46,255 nt of DNA from assembly GCA_026984735.1 (NCBI GenBank), contig JALSRN010000058.1, forward strand, positions 1 through 46,255. Reading direction: 5' to 3'. Within the stretch, counting starts at the first letter, position 1. The number at the start of each line of letters is the position of its first letter. The DNA comes from Sedimenticola sp. GTDB lineage: Bacteria > Pseudomonadota > Gammaproteobacteria > Chromatiales > Chromatiaceae. The translations under genes and the position numbers were made by a program. The notes beneath the pieces were generated by a model. That model did not search any database. It saw only the letters and a list, made by a program, of their open reading frames with translations, and had not been told where the DNA came from. Positions 1 through 8,036 of this stretch are shown here, in pieces.

Positions 1-1
1 G

Positions 2-310
2 TCCGGTATGGGCGGCATGTCCGGTATGGGCGGCATGTCCGGTATGAGCGGAATGGGCGGCATGTCCGGCATGAGCGGCATGGCGGGCATGTCCGGCTAC
101 TTCAAGATCACCCCCAGCGGACAGATCTTCTTCTATCCCGCCACGGGCATGAGCGGCATGTCCGGTATGGGTGGCATGTCCGGCATGGGCGGAATGTCCG
201 GCATGGGCGGAATGTCCGGTATGGGCGGAATGTCCGGCATGGGCGGCATGTCCGGCATGGGCGGCATGTCCGGCATGTCGGGCAACAAATCCAAATCCGG
301 ATGGCATTAA
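2..310 (+). CDS. Met-Gly-Ser repeat protein, 3' part only
   Basis: The reading frame is open to the left edge, so the N-terminus is missing. The visible part is almost wholly tandem Met-Gly-Gly / Met-Ser-Gly triplets with Met at every third position (25 Met in the last 100 residues). One non-repeat insert of 17 residues, rich in Phe and Tyr (YFKITPSGQIFFYPATG), interrupts the array, and the protein ends in a short basic tail (NKSKSGWH). The DNA is correspondingly an array of 9- and 18-nt units. I do not recognise a family. Met-rich tracts occur in periplasmic copper-binding proteins and can act as oxidant sinks, but neither role is shown here. Coding is supported by the uninterrupted frame, the codon variation between repeat units and the hairpin just after the stop. 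Confidence 0.6.
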   Translation, partial: SGMGGMSGMGGMSGMSGMGGMSGMSGMAGMSGYFKITPSGQIFFYPATGMSGMSGMGGMSGMGGMSGMGGMSGMGGMSGMGGMSGMGGMSGMSGNKSKSGWH

Positions 311-323
311 CCACCTAGGAACG

Positions 324-357
324 CTCCGGAAAATCCCAGGGACGGGATTTTTCGGAG
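324..357 (+). terminator. long perfect hairpin after the repeat gene
   Basis: Positions 324-337 pair with 344-357 over 14 bp (one G-U pair) around a 6-nt loop. The downstream arm contains a run of five or six T that lies inside the stem instead of after it. It sits 14 bases after the repeat-protein stop and about 120 bases before the cytochrome gene, so it probably separates the two transcripts. Confidence 0.6.
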
Positions 358-475
358 TCCTTGGGTTCTCGATCAAAATCACTCTTACAAACGGGTTCCG
401 TTTTCTTTCTAGGTATTCAACAAAGAACGAACGGTATATCCCGAAACGAAACCTCGCCAAATGGGATCGATGACC

Positions 476-1291
476 ATGAAAGCCTCTATTGCAACATTCA
501 TCTCACTGTTGTTGGTGATGATGTCTCTTTCATCGCCAGCGGCGGACCATCAGAAAACCACTCTCAAGAAACCCGAAGAGAAGAAGCTGGACTATCACCG
601 TGCAATGTGGGATCCGATCCATTTCCAGCCTGCCATCGCCAAGGCGACCAACGAACAATGTCTGGCGTGTCACAAAGAGATTCTCGAACGTAAAGTGAGA
701 AAAACATCGCCGGCAGGCGTCCCCGCAAAAAAAGCATTGGCGTGGTACCAAACTTTGAATACCTATCAAGGGCCTCAAGAGACTTTTCATCGCCGCCATC
801 TCGTCACTCCCTTGGCGAAGAAATTGATGAAAATGAAGTGTACGACTTGCCACCAAGGTGAAAATCCGCGTGAAGAGGCCCCTATCCCTCCGGACCAGGA
901 AAACCAATCCTTCACCTTGCGAAAACAGGTGAACCCCAAAACCTGCCTCATGTGCCACGGCGCCTATCCCTACAAGATAATGGGCCTTCCAGGGCCATGG
1001 AATGAGGTTCGCGATCAATTCCAGAACAACTGTCTGCTTTGCCACTCGACGATTCGCACCAACAGACACAAGGTCAATTTCTTGAATGCCGACGCCATCG
1101 AGGAGGCAGGTAAAAAGGATTCCGATGTTTGTTACGGATGCCATGGCGGACGTCAATGGTATCGAATCTCTTACCCCTACCCTCGACATCCATGGCCAGG
1201 AATGTCGAAAGAGACCCCCGACTGGGCGAAAAACAGGCCGACCGAATCGCCCCGTCGCTTCCTTATTCAAGAAAAGTCGGCATCCAAATAG
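476..1291 (+). CDS. periplasmic pentahaem cytochrome c
   Basis: 271 residues from the ATG at 476, chosen because it opens a good Sec signal peptide (MKASIATF..., hydrophobic core to about residue 20, cleavage near SPAA-D). In-frame ATGs at 461 and 470 would only add a short polar extension. Five CXXCH haem-binding motifs are visible, near residues 62 (CLACH), 122 (CTTCH), 157 (CLMCH), 186 (CLLCH) and 219 (CYGCH), with many extra His for bis-His ligation. No membrane anchor follows the signal, unlike NapC/NrfH. The gene lies 26 bp before the molybdoenzyme gene, so it is probably the soluble electron partner of that enzyme. The direction of electron flow cannot be told from sequence. Confidence 0.88.
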   Translation: MKASIATFISLLLVMMSLSSPAADHQKTTLKKPEEKKLDYHRAMWDPIHFQPAIAKATNEQCLACHKEILERKVRKTSPAGVPAKKALAWYQTLNTYQGPQETFHRRHLVTPLAKKLMKMKCTTCHQGENPREEAPIPPDQENQSFTLRKQVNPKTCLMCHGAYPYKIMGLPGPWNEVRDQFQNNCLLCHSTIRTNRHKVNFLNADAIEEAGKKDSDVCYGCHGGRQWYRISYPYPRHPWPGMSKETPDWAKNRPTESPRRFLIQEKSASK

Positions 1292-1317
1292 CCAGTAGCG
1301 CCAAGGAGAAATTCGAC

Positions 1318-3906
1318 ATGAGCAACCAAAACGATTTCGATCGTCTCTCGCAACGCCTCAATCTCAGCCGGCGCTCTTTTCTGAAAGGAACCGCGATCGG
1401 CGCTGGCACGCTTGCAGCAGGCGGCCTTATGGAAATCAAGTATGGCAAGGAAGCGAAGGCTTTCGCCTATGAACCTTACCCGCGCGACGATCAGTTGGAA
1501 ACCGTGGTGACCAGTTGTGCGCACAATTGCGGCTCCCGCCACATGCTGGTGGCCCACAAATGGAAGGACGTCATCGTTCGGCTCTCCACCGACGACGGCC
1601 GCTATCAGAAAGGGGGTTATTTCGGCAAGGATGGCAATGAGGAACCGCAACTGCGCGCTTGTCTCCGTGGCCGTTCCTATCGTCAACGGCTCTATTCCGC
1701 GGAACGGCTCCTCTTTCCCATGATGCGGGTGGGCAAACGCGGCGAAGGAAAATTCAAACGGGTGAGCTGGGACGAAGCCCTCGATTTCGTTGCCCGCAAA
1801 ATGATCGAATTGAAAAACAAATATGGTCCCACCGCCATTCTCGACCAGAGTTATGCGGGCGCTTCCTATGGGGTCCTTCACAAATCGGATCAGATAGAAG
1901 GGCTGCTGGGACGTTTTCTTGGCATGTTCGGCTGTCGCACCAGCTCCTGGTCCGTGCCGTCCTATCAGGGAACCACCAGCAGCTCGCGCTGGACCTTCGG
2001 CACCATTCAGGACGGTAACGAAGATGACGCTTTTGCCTACAGCAAGCTGATGATCATGTGGGGATGGAACCCCGCCTATACCTTCCATGGCGGAAACACC
2101 TTCATGTACCTCCGTATGGCCAAACAACGCGGCTGCAAGTTCGTGGTGGTCGATCCTCAGTACACCGATTCGGCGGCCGCCTATGACGCATGGTGGATTC
2201 CCATCAAACCCAATACCGATGCCGCCATGATGGCCGGGATGGCCCACTACATCTTCACCAACAACCTTCAGGATCAGGAGTTCATCGACAAGTTCTGCCA
2301 GGGAATGGACGAAGGCACGATGCCCGACTGGGCGGCCAAATCTCCCAACGGAAAGGAGAACTTCAAGGACTACATCCTTGGAAAATACGACGGCCAGCCC
2401 AAGACGCCGGAGTGGGCATCCAAAATCTGCGGGGTGCCCGCGAAAGACATCAAAAAGCTCGCCCACATGTATGCCACCACCAAGCCGGCCGCGCTGAAGG
2501 CTTCGTGGGCGCCGGGCCGCAATGCTTACGGAGAACAGTACAGCCGCATGGCCGCCGCGCTGCAGGCGATGACCGGCAATATCGGCAAGCTGGGCGGATG
2601 CGCTGAAGGTGTCGGCAAGGCGTGGCACGCCGAAGCGGTGGCCTACCCTTACGACCAATACTCGAATATCTGGTTCGCCTCCATCAAATCGGACCGCTGG
2701 GCGCACTGCGTGCTCAACTATCCCAACGTGCGTCGGGAGGAGATCGGTTTGTGGCCCAGGCAAGACGCCACCGACGGCCAGATTCCAAACATCAAAGGCA
2801 TATTTTGGCAGGGCTCCGATTGGTTCAATCAGCTCACCAACATCAACAAGGAGATCAAGGCCATCGAGAAACTGGAGCTGGTGGTCTGCATGGATTCGAC
2901 CATCACTCCATCGGGTCTGTTCGCCGACGTGCTTCTTCCCGTCGCCACCCATTTCGAGCGGCATGACGTGGCCCTGCCTTGGTACAAAGGCCACTATTAC
3001 ATTCACCGCCCGAAGGTCATCGAGCCCATGGGCGAGGCCAAAACCGATTTTCAGATCTTCACCGAATTGGCCTATCGCATCGGAGGCGACGTCTTCGGCA
3101 AGGCTTACAACCCCAAGGCCAACCGAAATTACTTCAACTACAACGATGATGTGGATGAAGCCTATCTCCGCGAATGGTGGGAAGGAAGAGTGATGCACCA
3201 CCAGGGTGTGGAAATGAGCTGGGAAGAGTTCAAACGACGGGGCGTTTACAAGTTCAAACTCCCCAGGCCTCATGTCGCTTTCCAGGACCAAGTCGAAAAG
3301 GGAGTTCCTTTTCAAACGCCGTCGGGCAAGATCGAGATCCTCAGCAGCGAACTTGCCAACATCTCCGACTGGACGAAGACCCGCTATGGCTACCACATTC
3401 CATCCATCCCAAAATGGATTGAGCCCTGGGAGTCGCTGAACAGTCCCAAAACATCCAAGTATCCGTTCCACCTGGTCTCGCCCCACCCTCGCTGGCGTAC
3501 CCACTCGATCTTCAACAACTGTTCCTGGTTGCGCGAAACCTACGAGCAGGAGGTCACCATGAATGCCGCCGATGCGAAACGGATGGGCATCAAGATGGGA
3601 GACATCGTCGAAGTGTGGAACGATCGCGGCAAGGTGGTGGTTCCCGTCTATGTGACCGAACGTTGCATGCCCGGAGTCCTGGTCATTCACGAAGGCGTCT
3701 GGATGGATCGGGACGAAAACGGCGTGGATCGTGCCGGAAACCCCGATTTCCTCACATTGGACGATCCCAGCCCTGCTGGAGCCTTTGCCTACAACACAGT
3801 TTTGTGCAACATCGCCAAGACCAATCTCGAGCACAGGCCCGGGTGGGACAAGCTGGCGACCGCCCGATCCCATGTATTCCGTCGTGAACACCGGCGTGAG
3901 CTCTGA
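1318..3906 (+). CDS. Tat-exported molybdopterin oxidoreductase, DMSO reductase family (DmsA/YnfE-like)
   Basis: 862 residues. The start at 1318 follows an AAGGAG ribosome site and opens a twin-arginine signal (SRRSFLKG at residues 17-24). Longer frames reaching into the cytochrome gene are rejected. Next comes an iron-sulfur region with Cys67-x3-Cys71-x3-His75 and Cys115 (RACLRGRS), where DmsA-type enzymes have Cys at the third position. Ser215 in WSVPSYQ aligns with the Mo-ligating Ser of DmsA. Further family features follow, such as VVDPQYTDSAAAYDAWWIPI, PSGKIEIL, and a C-terminal molydopterin-dinucleotide-binding domain (LVSPHPRWRTHSIFNN, GDIVEVWNDRG). It acts in the periplasm with its neighbours. 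The substrate is unknown: DMSO, other S- or N-oxides, or oxidation of a sulfur compound are all possible. Confidence 0.9.
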   Translation: MSNQNDFDRLSQRLNLSRRSFLKGTAIGAGTLAAGGLMEIKYGKEAKAFAYEPYPRDDQLETVVTSCAHNCGSRHMLVAHKWKDVIVRLSTDDGRYQKGGYFGKDGNEEPQLRACLRGRSYRQRLYSAERLLFPMMRVGKRGEGKFKRVSWDEALDFVARKMIELKNKYGPTAILDQSYAGASYGVLHKSDQIEGLLGRFLGMFGCRTSSWSVPSYQGTTSSSRWTFGTIQDGNEDDAFAYSKLMIMWGWNPAYTFHGGNTFMYLRMAKQRGCKFVVVDPQYTDSAAAYDAWWIPIKPNTDAAMMAGMAHYIFTNNLQDQEFIDKFCQGMDEGTMPDWAAKSPNGKENFKDYILGKYDGQPKTPEWASKICGVPAKDIKKLAHMYATTKPAALKASWAPGRNAYGEQYSRMAAALQAMTGNIGKLGGCAEGVGKAWHAEAVAYPYDQYSNIWFASIKSDRWAHCVLNYPNVRREEIGLWPRQDATDGQIPNIKGIFWQGSDWFNQLTNINKEIKAIEKLELVVCMDSTITPSGLFADVLLPVATHFERHDVALPWYKGHYYIHRPKVIEPMGEAKTDFQIFTELAYRIGGDVFGKAYNPKANRNYFNYNDDVDEAYLREWWEGRVMHHQGVEMSWEEFKRRGVYKFKLPRPHVAFQDQVEKGVPFQTPSGKIEILSSELANISDWTKTRYGYHIPSIPKWIEPWESLNSPKTSKYPFHLVSPHPRWRTHSIFNNCSWLRETYEQEVTMNAADAKRMGIKMGDIVEVWNDRGKVVVPVYVTERCMPGVLVIHEGVWMDRDENGVDRAGNPDFLTLDDPSPAGAFAYNTVLCNIAKTNLEHRPGWDKLATARSHVFRREHRREL

Positions 3907-3920
3907 GGAGGGAGACAACC

Positions 3921-4601
3921 ATGGCTGCTGAAACGACACGCCCTAAAAAAGACACCAAAAAGATTCGCGCCGCGATCAAGCGTCGCAAACATGCCACCTA
4001 CACGCCGGTCAAACCCGACATGCAGCTGGGTTTCATCCACAACAATGTGGATTGCATCGGTTGCCGTGCGTGCGAAATGGCCTGCAAAGACAAGAACGGC
4101 TTGCCGCCCGGACCCCGTTTCCGGCGTGTGCAATACATCGAAGGCGGAACTTTTCCCGAGGTGTTCGCCTACAAGGTGAACATGAGCTGCAATCACTGCG
4201 CGGAGCCGGCCTGCCTGCCCACCTGCCCCACTGGAGCCATCTTCAAACGCAAGAAGGACGGCATCGTGGACATCGACTCCACGCTCTGCATCGGCTGCCG
4301 TCGTTGCGAAGCGGCATGTCCTTTCGGCGCGCCCCAGTTCGATCCCGAAGAGAATATCGTCAAAAAGTGCAACATGTGCGTCGATGAGATCGAAGCCGGC
4401 CGCAAACCCTATTGCGTCATGGCCTGCATGATGCGCGTGCTGGACATCGGCCCCATCGACAAGATCTGGGATGGCTCTCTGGACACGGTGGCGATCGGTC
4501 CTCACGACAAGGTCGTGCGGCAGGTGAAAAACATGGCGGACATCGAGTTGACCCACCCCTCCATCGGCTTCGTCGCACACAGCAAAGGTAAAGTCGAATG
4601 A
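3921..4601 (+). CDS. four-cluster [4Fe-4S] electron-transfer subunit (DmsB/NrfC-like)
   Basis: 226 residues, started at the ATG at 3921 behind GAGGAGGGAG. Four ferredoxin-type Cys sets are visible in DmsB order: CIGCRACEMACKDKNG, CNHCAEPACLPTCPTG, CIGCRRCEAACPFGAP and a C-terminal CNMC...CVMAC set. There is no signal peptide, as expected for a subunit that is co-exported with its Tat-tagged catalytic partner. The first 35 residues are very basic. It should wire the molybdenum site of the upstream gene to a cytochrome. No DmsC or NrfD-like membrane subunit follows, so the acceptor or donor is probably one of the two operon cytochromes. Its stop overlaps the next start (ATGA). Confidence 0.9.
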   Translation: MAAETTRPKKDTKKIRAAIKRRKHATYTPVKPDMQLGFIHNNVDCIGCRACEMACKDKNGLPPGPRFRRVQYIEGGTFPEVFAYKVNMSCNHCAEPACLPTCPTGAIFKRKKDGIVDIDSTLCIGCRRCEAACPFGAPQFDPEENIVKKCNMCVDEIEAGRKPYCVMACMMRVLDIGPIDKIWDGSLDTVAIGPHDKVVRQVKNMADIELTHPSIGFVAHSKGKVE

Positions 4602-5368
4602 TGGGCGCCAGACAGCCGGCGGACGAAAGTTTGGATTTTCTTCCTCTCTTTCGTACCCGGACCGCCGAGGATTTGCGCATTCTCGCCTCTTTTCACGACC
4701 GGGAACCCGACGCGCGGCTGGCCGACGAGCTGCGCGCGATGGACTTTCCCGATTGCCTGACCCTGCCGCTCACGGATGGGCTTGGACAGGATGCGGCGTT
4801 CATCATGAAAGAGGCAATGAAATCGCTGCCCCCCGGGAGCGACCAGGAGAGGTGGGATGAACTGGCCGCCGATTACGCCAGCATCTATCTCAACTATGGA
4901 ATCGGCGCCTCGCCGGAAGAGTCGGTGTGGCTGGACGAAGACAGTCTCGTTTGTCAGGACAGCATGTTCCAGGTACGACAGTGGTATGCGAACCATGGCC
5001 TGCAAGTCGCCAATTGGAGAACCCGTCCTGACGATCACCTGGCCTATCAACTGCTGTTCATCGCACATCTGCTGGAGAAGGATGAAGAGACCTCCACTCT
5101 TCGAGAGACGGCCCGCTTCATGGATGAACATCTGCTCCGCTGGGTGGGGAGTTTCGCCGAGCGTGTCATGCAACGGTGCGACACCCCCTGGTTTGCGGGG
5201 GCGGCCGGCCTTACGGCCGCTTACGCGGAAGAGCTTCGTGAGATTCTGGCGGATATCTTGAAAGAACCCCGTCCTTCTCCGGAAGAGATTGAAGAAAGGA
5301 TGAAACCGCGAAGGGAAGTGGAAGAAGTGCCCGTCGCTTTCATGCCGGGCATGGGCCCGGTGGTCTGA
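4598..5368 (+). CDS. TorD/DmsD-family molybdoenzyme chaperone
   Basis: 256 residues, cytoplasmic, largely helical. The middle of the protein carries the TorD-like layout: a YASIYLNYGIGASPEESVW segment for the usual Y..LF......P.ES.y region, then an aspartate-rich HLAYQLLFIAHLLEKDEE helix and a final helix bundle with WVGSFAERV. Such proteins bind the Tat signal of the partner molybdoenzyme and hold it until cofactor insertion. Position directly after the catalytic and iron-sulfur genes, with a 4-bp ATGA overlap, supports that role. The 40-residue C-terminal tail (rich in Glu, Pro and Arg, ending near FMPGMGPVV) looks like an extension beyond the usual domain. Confidence 0.82.
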   Translation: MMGARQPADESLDFLPLFRTRTAEDLRILASFHDREPDARLADELRAMDFPDCLTLPLTDGLGQDAAFIMKEAMKSLPPGSDQERWDELAADYASIYLNYGIGASPEESVWLDEDSLVCQDSMFQVRQWYANHGLQVANWRTRPDDHLAYQLLFIAHLLEKDEETSTLRETARFMDEHLLRWVGSFAERVMQRCDTPWFAGAAGLTAAYAEELREILADILKEPRPSPEEIEERMKPRREVEEVPVAFMPGMGPVV

Positions 5369-5434
5369 GGCCCCGCCTTTTCCTCTCTGAAAAGGTGGGT
5401 GGAAAATCTGATCTTAACGAAATGAGGAGTAATC

Positions 5435-5827
5435 ATGAATACGATATCGAAAAGGATGTTCATCCAAACCATGGTTTTGGCGGCGTCGGCCATCGCCGCT
5501 CTGCCGGTCATGGCCGGCGGCGACGTCGCAGCCGGAAAAGCCCTCTACGAAGGAAAGGGTGCCTGTACCACCTGCCACGGCAACAAGGGAGAGGGCGACG
5601 GTCCCGCGGCTGCCGCCCTCAATCCAAAACCAGCCAACTTCGCAAAAGGCGACTTTCGCCTCGATACCGACGGTGACGGGAAGCCGGGCACCGATATGGA
5701 TCTGGCGAATGTCATCCGCCAAGGCGCGGGCAAATATGGTGGCAATCCCGCAATGCCGGCCCACGCGGACCTTTCCGAAGCCGAAGTAGCCGATCTGATT
5801 GCCTATGTCCGCTCTCTGAAGCAGTAG
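5435..5827 (+). CDS. class I monohaem cytochrome c
   Basis: 130 residues with a Sec signal peptide ending near PVMAGG. A single CTTCH motif lies close to the mature N-terminus, and the likely sixth ligand is the Met in PAMPAH. The C-terminal helix (VADLIAYVRSL) is typical of small class I cytochromes. The ribosome site GAGGAG precedes the start. A short hairpin (5376-5381 with 5390-5395) lies between the chaperone gene and this gene and may separate expression levels. As a soluble periplasmic carrier it could link the molybdoenzyme complex to a bc1 complex or a terminal oxidase. Confidence 0.9.
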   Translation: MNTISKRMFIQTMVLAASAIAALPVMAGGDVAAGKALYEGKGACTTCHGNKGEGDGPAAAALNPKPANFAKGDFRLDTDGDGKPGTDMDLANVIRQGAGKYGGNPAMPAHADLSEAEVADLIAYVRSLKQ

Positions 5828-5834
5828 ATCTTCC

Positions 5835-6929
5835 ATGCTTCCAGCCCCCCCTCCCCGTCTTGGCAGCCGTTTCCAGCGGGAAATCAACCTACCGACCGTC
5901 GACGAGGACGCTTGTGTCCACGCTCTCTTCGATCGGGCCGAGTGCAAGGCGTGCGTGGATCGTTGTCCCCGTGAAGCATGGGTCCTTGACGAGGAGATGC
6001 TGGGGCTGGATGCGGATGCTTGTGACGGCTGCGGAATATGCCTGCCCGCCTGCCCCACGGGCGCCATCGGGCTGGACATCCCCTGGTTTCTGCGTCGACT
6101 GGGCGGCCGGTGGATCGCGTTGTTGGCTTGCGAACACAGCGGAGTCGAAGATCCAAGCTCCACCCTTCCCTGTCTCCACGCTTTGACGGAACGCCATCTG
6201 CTTCTTCTTCATGGCAGAGGTGTGCGTCATCTGCTGACCGCCCGGGGAAACTGCGATGAATGCGTGCGCAAGGGTGCGGAGCCGTTCTCCCTCCGATTGG
6301 AGCGGCTGAACCGGCTTCTCCGTGAGCGTGGGGGTGACGAGATCCGTCTTCTTGAAAGAGGCCCCTCGGTGTGGCGAAAACTCCATCGGCAGGGCGAAGT
6401 CTCCACCGGCGGCGCGCACCTGGGCAGGCGGGCTTTTTTACGAGGCTCTCTGGATGGACTTCGTGAACAGATCCTGGCCGCCGACCCTCTCAACCTGGCC
6501 GCAGCCAGGACCATTCCTCCGGGAGAACTGCTTCCCGCTCCGCGCAAGAAAGCAGACAACCTCCATTGGCCCTGGGTGGTGCATTTCGACACCGACCGCT
6601 GCAACGGCTGCGACGCCTGCATCCATCTTTGTCCCACGGGCGCCCTCACTTTCAGCAAAGCCGCCCCTCCCCGAAAACCGAGCTACCGCTTTTCCCCATC
6701 GCGGTGCAACGGCTGCGGCCTTTGCGTCTCGGTTTGCGACAACGAGGCGGTGCGCTTGGACCATCATGCTGTAGCCCGCTCGACTGAGGTGGAACTGGCG
6801 GAACACCGCTGCCGCCGATGCGGCGTTCCTTACCACGTCCCCAGCGGCAGCCCCTTTGCGAAGGAAAGGATCTGCCCCATTTGCAGGCGGAACGACCCCA
6901 CCGCGCGGCTTTTTCAAGTAATCGACTGA
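5835..6929 (+). CDS. polyferredoxin with C-terminal zinc-ribbon-like motif (NapF-like ends)
   Basis: 364 residues starting 7 bp after the cytochrome stop. Four [4Fe-4S] sets are visible. The first pair has CKACVDRCP with an upstream Cys27, and CDGCGICLPACPTGA (about residues 27-77). The second pair is CNGCDACIHLCPTGA and CNGCGLCVSVCDNEA (about 255-310). The central part (WIALLACEHSG..., LLLLHGRGVRHLLTARGNCDEC) resembles the cysteine-containing electron-transfer domains found with heterodisulfide reductase-type proteins. The end holds CRRCG...CPICRR, a likely zinc site. No signal peptide, so it is cytoplasmic. Possible roles are maturation of, or electron supply to, the operon's metalloenzymes. 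NapF is the nearest named relative by layout, but this protein is about twice as long. Confidence 0.7.
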   Translation: MLPAPPPRLGSRFQREINLPTVDEDACVHALFDRAECKACVDRCPREAWVLDEEMLGLDADACDGCGICLPACPTGAIGLDIPWFLRRLGGRWIALLACEHSGVEDPSSTLPCLHALTERHLLLLHGRGVRHLLTARGNCDECVRKGAEPFSLRLERLNRLLRERGGDEIRLLERGPSVWRKLHRQGEVSTGGAHLGRRAFLRGSLDGLREQILAADPLNLAAARTIPPGELLPAPRKKADNLHWPWVVHFDTDRCNGCDACIHLCPTGALTFSKAAPPRKPSYRFSPSRCNGCGLCVSVCDNEAVRLDHHAVARSTEVELAEHRCRRCGVPYHVPSGSPFAKERICPICRRNDPTARLFQVID

Positions 6930-7028
6930 ACTTTTTCAGAATTCTTCGGATTTCCCTGCGTCCGCAGTTGTATTATAGTTTCGATGCCGGCCCGCGGATC
7001 AGGCGAGCCGCTGGGGGATCGGAAGACC

Positions 7029-7295
7029 ATGCACAGCCAGCTCATCAAACTCATCGGCAAGCGTTTCCTCTACAAGGGAAAGGTTTGGGTCATCGTGGAG
7101 GTGATGCGGGAGGAGGATGCATTGGTGATCGTGCCGGAACAGGCGGCGCAGAAGCGGCGGATCCAGGCCGATCAATACGGCAACGCCACGCGCCGGTGCA
7201 ACGACTGTCTCACCCTGCCGCTGAGCGACCCGGACGATCCCGACAGCTATTCGCCGGAAGTGATGGAGCTGCTATCGGGCAGCCTCCCGGAATAG
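7029..7295 (+). CDS. small conserved-looking protein of unknown function
   Basis: 88 residues from the ATG at 7029. An upstream in-frame ATG at 6984 would add 15 unconvincing residues. It begins MHSQLIKLIGKRFLYKGKVW, has a beta-rich first half and an acidic C-terminus with DPDDPDSYSPEVME. There is one Cys pair (CNDC) and no signal or membrane segment. I do not recognise a family. The 3' end overlaps the end of kdsB on the other strand by 24 bp. A TATTAT hexamer at about 6970 could be part of its own promoter. Confidence 0.6.
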   Translation: MHSQLIKLIGKRFLYKGKVWVIVEVMREEDALVIVPEQAAQKRRIQADQYGNATRRCNDCLTLPLSDPDDPDSYSPEVMELLSGSLPE

Positions 7296-8036
7296 CGCTT
7301 CCACCCGCGCCAGATCCTCCGGCGTGTCCACCCCGGCGGGAGGCGCCTCCGCCGCCAGGGAGACGTGGATCCGCCGACCATGCCAGAGCACCCGAAGCTG
7401 CTCCAGCGCTTCCAGTTTCTCCAGATCCGAAGGCGGCCACTTCACATACTCACGGACGAAGCCGGCCCGGTAGGCGTAGAGCCCCACGTGGCGCAAATGG
7501 CGGCGGACGGCCTCCAGAGAAGGAGACTCGCCCCAGCGCATGCGCTCCCGGTCCCAGGGAATGGGCGCTCGACTGAAAAAGAGGGCGTATCCCTTTCCAT
7601 CGAGCACCACTTTCACCACGGCTGGATCGAACAGCTGCCGGGGCGAGTCGAGGTGCGTGGCCAAAGTGGCCATCTCCGCGGTGGGATGGCGTTTCAGATC
7701 CTCCGCCACCTGGCCGAGAAGCGCCGGCGGCATCAGCGGCTCGTCGCCCTGCAGGTTGACCACGATCTCGTCATCGGGCCACGCCATGGAATCGATCACC
7801 TCGGCGATCCGCTCGGTGCCGCTCGCATGACCGGCATCGGTCATGCAAACACGGGCGCCGAAAGCGTCCGCCGCGCGCGCGACGCGCTCGTCATCGGTGG
7901 CCACCACCACTTCCAAGGGGTTCGCCCGGCAGGCCCGTTCCCACACATGTTGCAGCATGGGCTTGCCGGCCAATTCCAGCAAAGGCTTCCCCGGCAACCG
8001 GGTGGAAGCGTAACGGGCGGGAATGACGATGCGCAT
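7272..8036 (-). CDS. kdsB: 3-deoxy-manno-octulosonate cytidylyltransferase
   Basis: 254 residues. It activates Kdo with CTP to CMP-Kdo for lipopolysaccharide inner-core synthesis, in the cytoplasm. The N-terminal nucleotide-binding signature is clear (VIPARYASTRLPGKPL), followed by VVATDDERV, HASGTERIAEV and NLQGDEPLMP, all at the usual positions. Length is normal. The start is taken as the ATG at 8036, which shares one base with the stop of the Trm112-like gene upstream; the codon before it (TTG) is less likely. Last gene of the comEC-exbBD-lpxK transcript. Confidence 0.95.
   Translation of the reverse strand: MRIVIPARYASTRLPGKPLLELAGKPMLQHVWERACRANPLEVVVATDDERVARAADAFGARVCMTDAGHASGTERIAEVIDSMAWPDDEIVVNLQGDEPLMPPALLGQVAEDLKRHPTAEMATLATHLDSPRQLFDPAVVKVVLDGKGYALFFSRAPIPWDRERMRWGESPSLEAVRRHLRHVGLYAYRAGFVREYVKWPPSDLEKLEALEQLRVLWHGRRIHVSLAAEAPPAGVDTPEDLARVEALFREAAR

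Noticed and set aside
2-310. CRISPR-like or satellite array
   Set aside because: Units are 9 or 18 bp with no spacers and keep one open frame; it is a coding repeat.
108-314. Minus-strand frame rich in Cys, Arg and Thr that looks like a Cys-rich peptide
   Set aside because: It is the mirror of the Met-Gly-Ser repeat DNA and has no start context.
1129-1317. Upstream extension of the molybdoenzyme into the cytochrome gene
   Set aside because: A ribosome site and Tat signal mark 1318, and the extension overlaps the cytochrome coding sequence.
1318-3906. Assignment as arsenite oxidase, nitrate reductase or true DMSO reductase
   Set aside because: Only the DmsA/YnfE-like layout and Ser ligand can be seen; there is no evidence for a particular substrate.
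1267-3939. 890-residue minus-strand open frame opposite the molybdoenzyme
   Set aside because: It is produced by GC-rich codon bias of the plus-strand gene; no motif is seen, and the plus-strand protein has complete family features.
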